Shown: positions 51,984-52,442 of the stretch, in pieces
Layout: every line of letters begins with the position of its first letter
Numbering within the stretch: the stretch's first letter is position 1
Source: Fusobacterium perfoetens
Lineage (GTDB): Bacteria > Fusobacteriota > Fusobacteriia > Fusobacteriales > Fusobacteriaceae
Reading direction: 5' to 3'
Assembly (NCBI RefSeq): GCF_021531475.1
Contig: NZ_JADYTX010000012.1
Span: forward strand, 1 to 52,442
Length of the DNA stretch: 52,442 nucleotides
The notes under the pieces: generated by a model
Told to the model about the DNA's origin: nothing
Database searches by the model: none
What the model saw: the letters and a program-made list of their open reading frames with translations, nothing else
Program-made: the position numbers and the translations under genes

Positions 51984-52366
51984 ATTTTCTAAAATTATAA
52001 GAAAAAATATAGAAGATGTTATTATATAAAAATTTTGACTAAGGAATAAAATTTTTAAAGAAAGAGGTTATCCATAATTATAAAAAGCATAATGAAAAGA
52101 TTTCAAAATGAGAATCATAATATAATATAGTTATGAAAAAATAAAATTTCCAAAAAATAAGAAAAGAACACCTCTGGGTATAAGTGTTCTTTCCTTGTAT
52201 AACACAAAATAAATAGGATGAGTATAACGAAAAATTGATCTGAGTCAATATTTCTTGGAAAACTCTGGATAAAATTTCCCATACACATATGATACAACAT
52301 TTTTTAAAAAAAAGCAAGTAAAAATATAAAAAAGAAAACATAAAAGGATAAAAAAATATTCAATTT
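51984..52366. other. Gene-free stretch before the right-end IS terminus
   Basis: No convincing gene lies here. A 9-bp hairpin AAAGAACAC (52163-52171) / GTGTTCTTT (52184-52192) with a 12-nt loop is followed by T-rich sequence on the minus strand, so it may end a transcript coming from the right. A TATAAT at 52121-52126 has no good -35. Minus-strand frames across 52078-52341 are very hydrophobic and A/T-driven and match nothing I know. Confidence 0.4.
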
Positions 52367-52442
52367 TAGAGGGTGTGAAGAGTTTTCTGTAAATCTTAAC
52401 TTTCTATGATAAAAATTGTTTAATTTAATATTTTTACTTTAT
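52367..52442 (-). mobile_element. Terminal part of an IS256-type insertion sequence, cut by the window edge
   Basis: These last 76 bases are the exact reverse complement of 35978-36053. The outer tip at 52368 reads AGAGGGTGTGAAGAG, so the element should extend to the right beyond the window, with its transposase on the minus strand. The match ends only because the window ends. Confidence 0.7.

Noticed and set aside
52078-52341. Overlapping minus-strand frames near the right end
   Set aside because: Composition is that of non-coding A/T DNA, there is no ribosome site, and a hairpin crosses them. No known protein pattern was seen.
1-52442. CRISPR arrays, rRNA and tRNA genes, replication origin, prophage
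   Set aside because: No regularly spaced direct repeats, no rRNA or tRNA cloverleaf sequence, no DnaA-box cluster and no phage structural genes were recognised.

Overview
The window is a low-GC (visibly about 30 %), gene-dense stretch of chromosome. It combines a Gram-negative envelope gene (hldD, LPS heptose) with a retraction-type pilus ATPase, AGA/AAA-rich codon use, T-rich terminators and many amino-acid and flavodoxin genes. Together these point to Fusobacterium or a close relative. That assignment is inferred from gene content and style, since no rRNA or tRNA gene lies in the window.

Layout. 1-4.4 kb: an acyl-carrier-protein / tcdA / flavodoxin operon (minus), an AbrB-type membrane protein, a VOC-fold enzyme and an MBL-fold hydrolase. 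4.5-10.5 kb: a small unknown gene, ligA, secA and a lipoprotein. 10.6-16.3 kb: a closely packed operon hldD-uppP-pilT-hemZ-comEA-like-hslO. 16.3-18.3 kb: a formate/nitrite-family channel with a promoter-plus-hairpin leader, and a lipoprotein. 18.6-23.0 kb: a dicarboxylate/amino-acid symporter (minus) divergent from a large UvrD-like helicase with extra N- and C-terminal domains. 23.0-27.5 kb: carAB behind a leader that looks like a UTP-sensing attenuator. 27.7-29.2 kb: a sodium:alanine/glycine symporter. 29.4-35.6 kb: a PRD regulator plus an ascorbate-type PTS (EIIA, EIIB, EIIC), a PfkB kinase and a class II aldolase, together a complete uptake-and-cleavage route for an unidentified sugar. 35.6-36.2 kb: remnants of two insertion sequences. 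36.2-37.0 kb: flavodoxin plus a small partner gene. 37.4-40.0 kb: clpB. 40.0-41.7 kb: a queuosine-precursor salvage operon (radical-SAM-like protein and YhhQ transporter) under a preQ1-I riboswitch and terminator. 41.7-43.7 kb: a TPR protein, a candidate small RNA and a conserved unknown. 43.8-44.9 kb: xseB-ispA. 45.0-51.9 kb: a division/replication operon (class B PBP, priA, def, ftsB-like, glpX, membrane protein). The window ends inside an IS-type terminal sequence that matches the remnant at 36.0 kb.

Most notable points. (1) CarA lacks the whole glutaminase triad (Cys to Val, His to Met, Glu to Asp) in an intact reading frame, so carbamoyl phosphate synthesis here probably uses free ammonia, which would suit an amino-acid fermenter. 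(2) carAB is preceded by a strong promoter, a U-rich 32-codon leader ORF and an intrinsic terminator whose 5' arm contains the leader stop codon. This is the design of E. coli pyrBI UTP-coupled attenuation. (3) The queuosine salvage operon has a promoter, preQ1-I aptamer and terminator that can be read directly. (4) Two intergenic copies of a long-hairpin repeat have different but self-complementary arms around a conserved loop.
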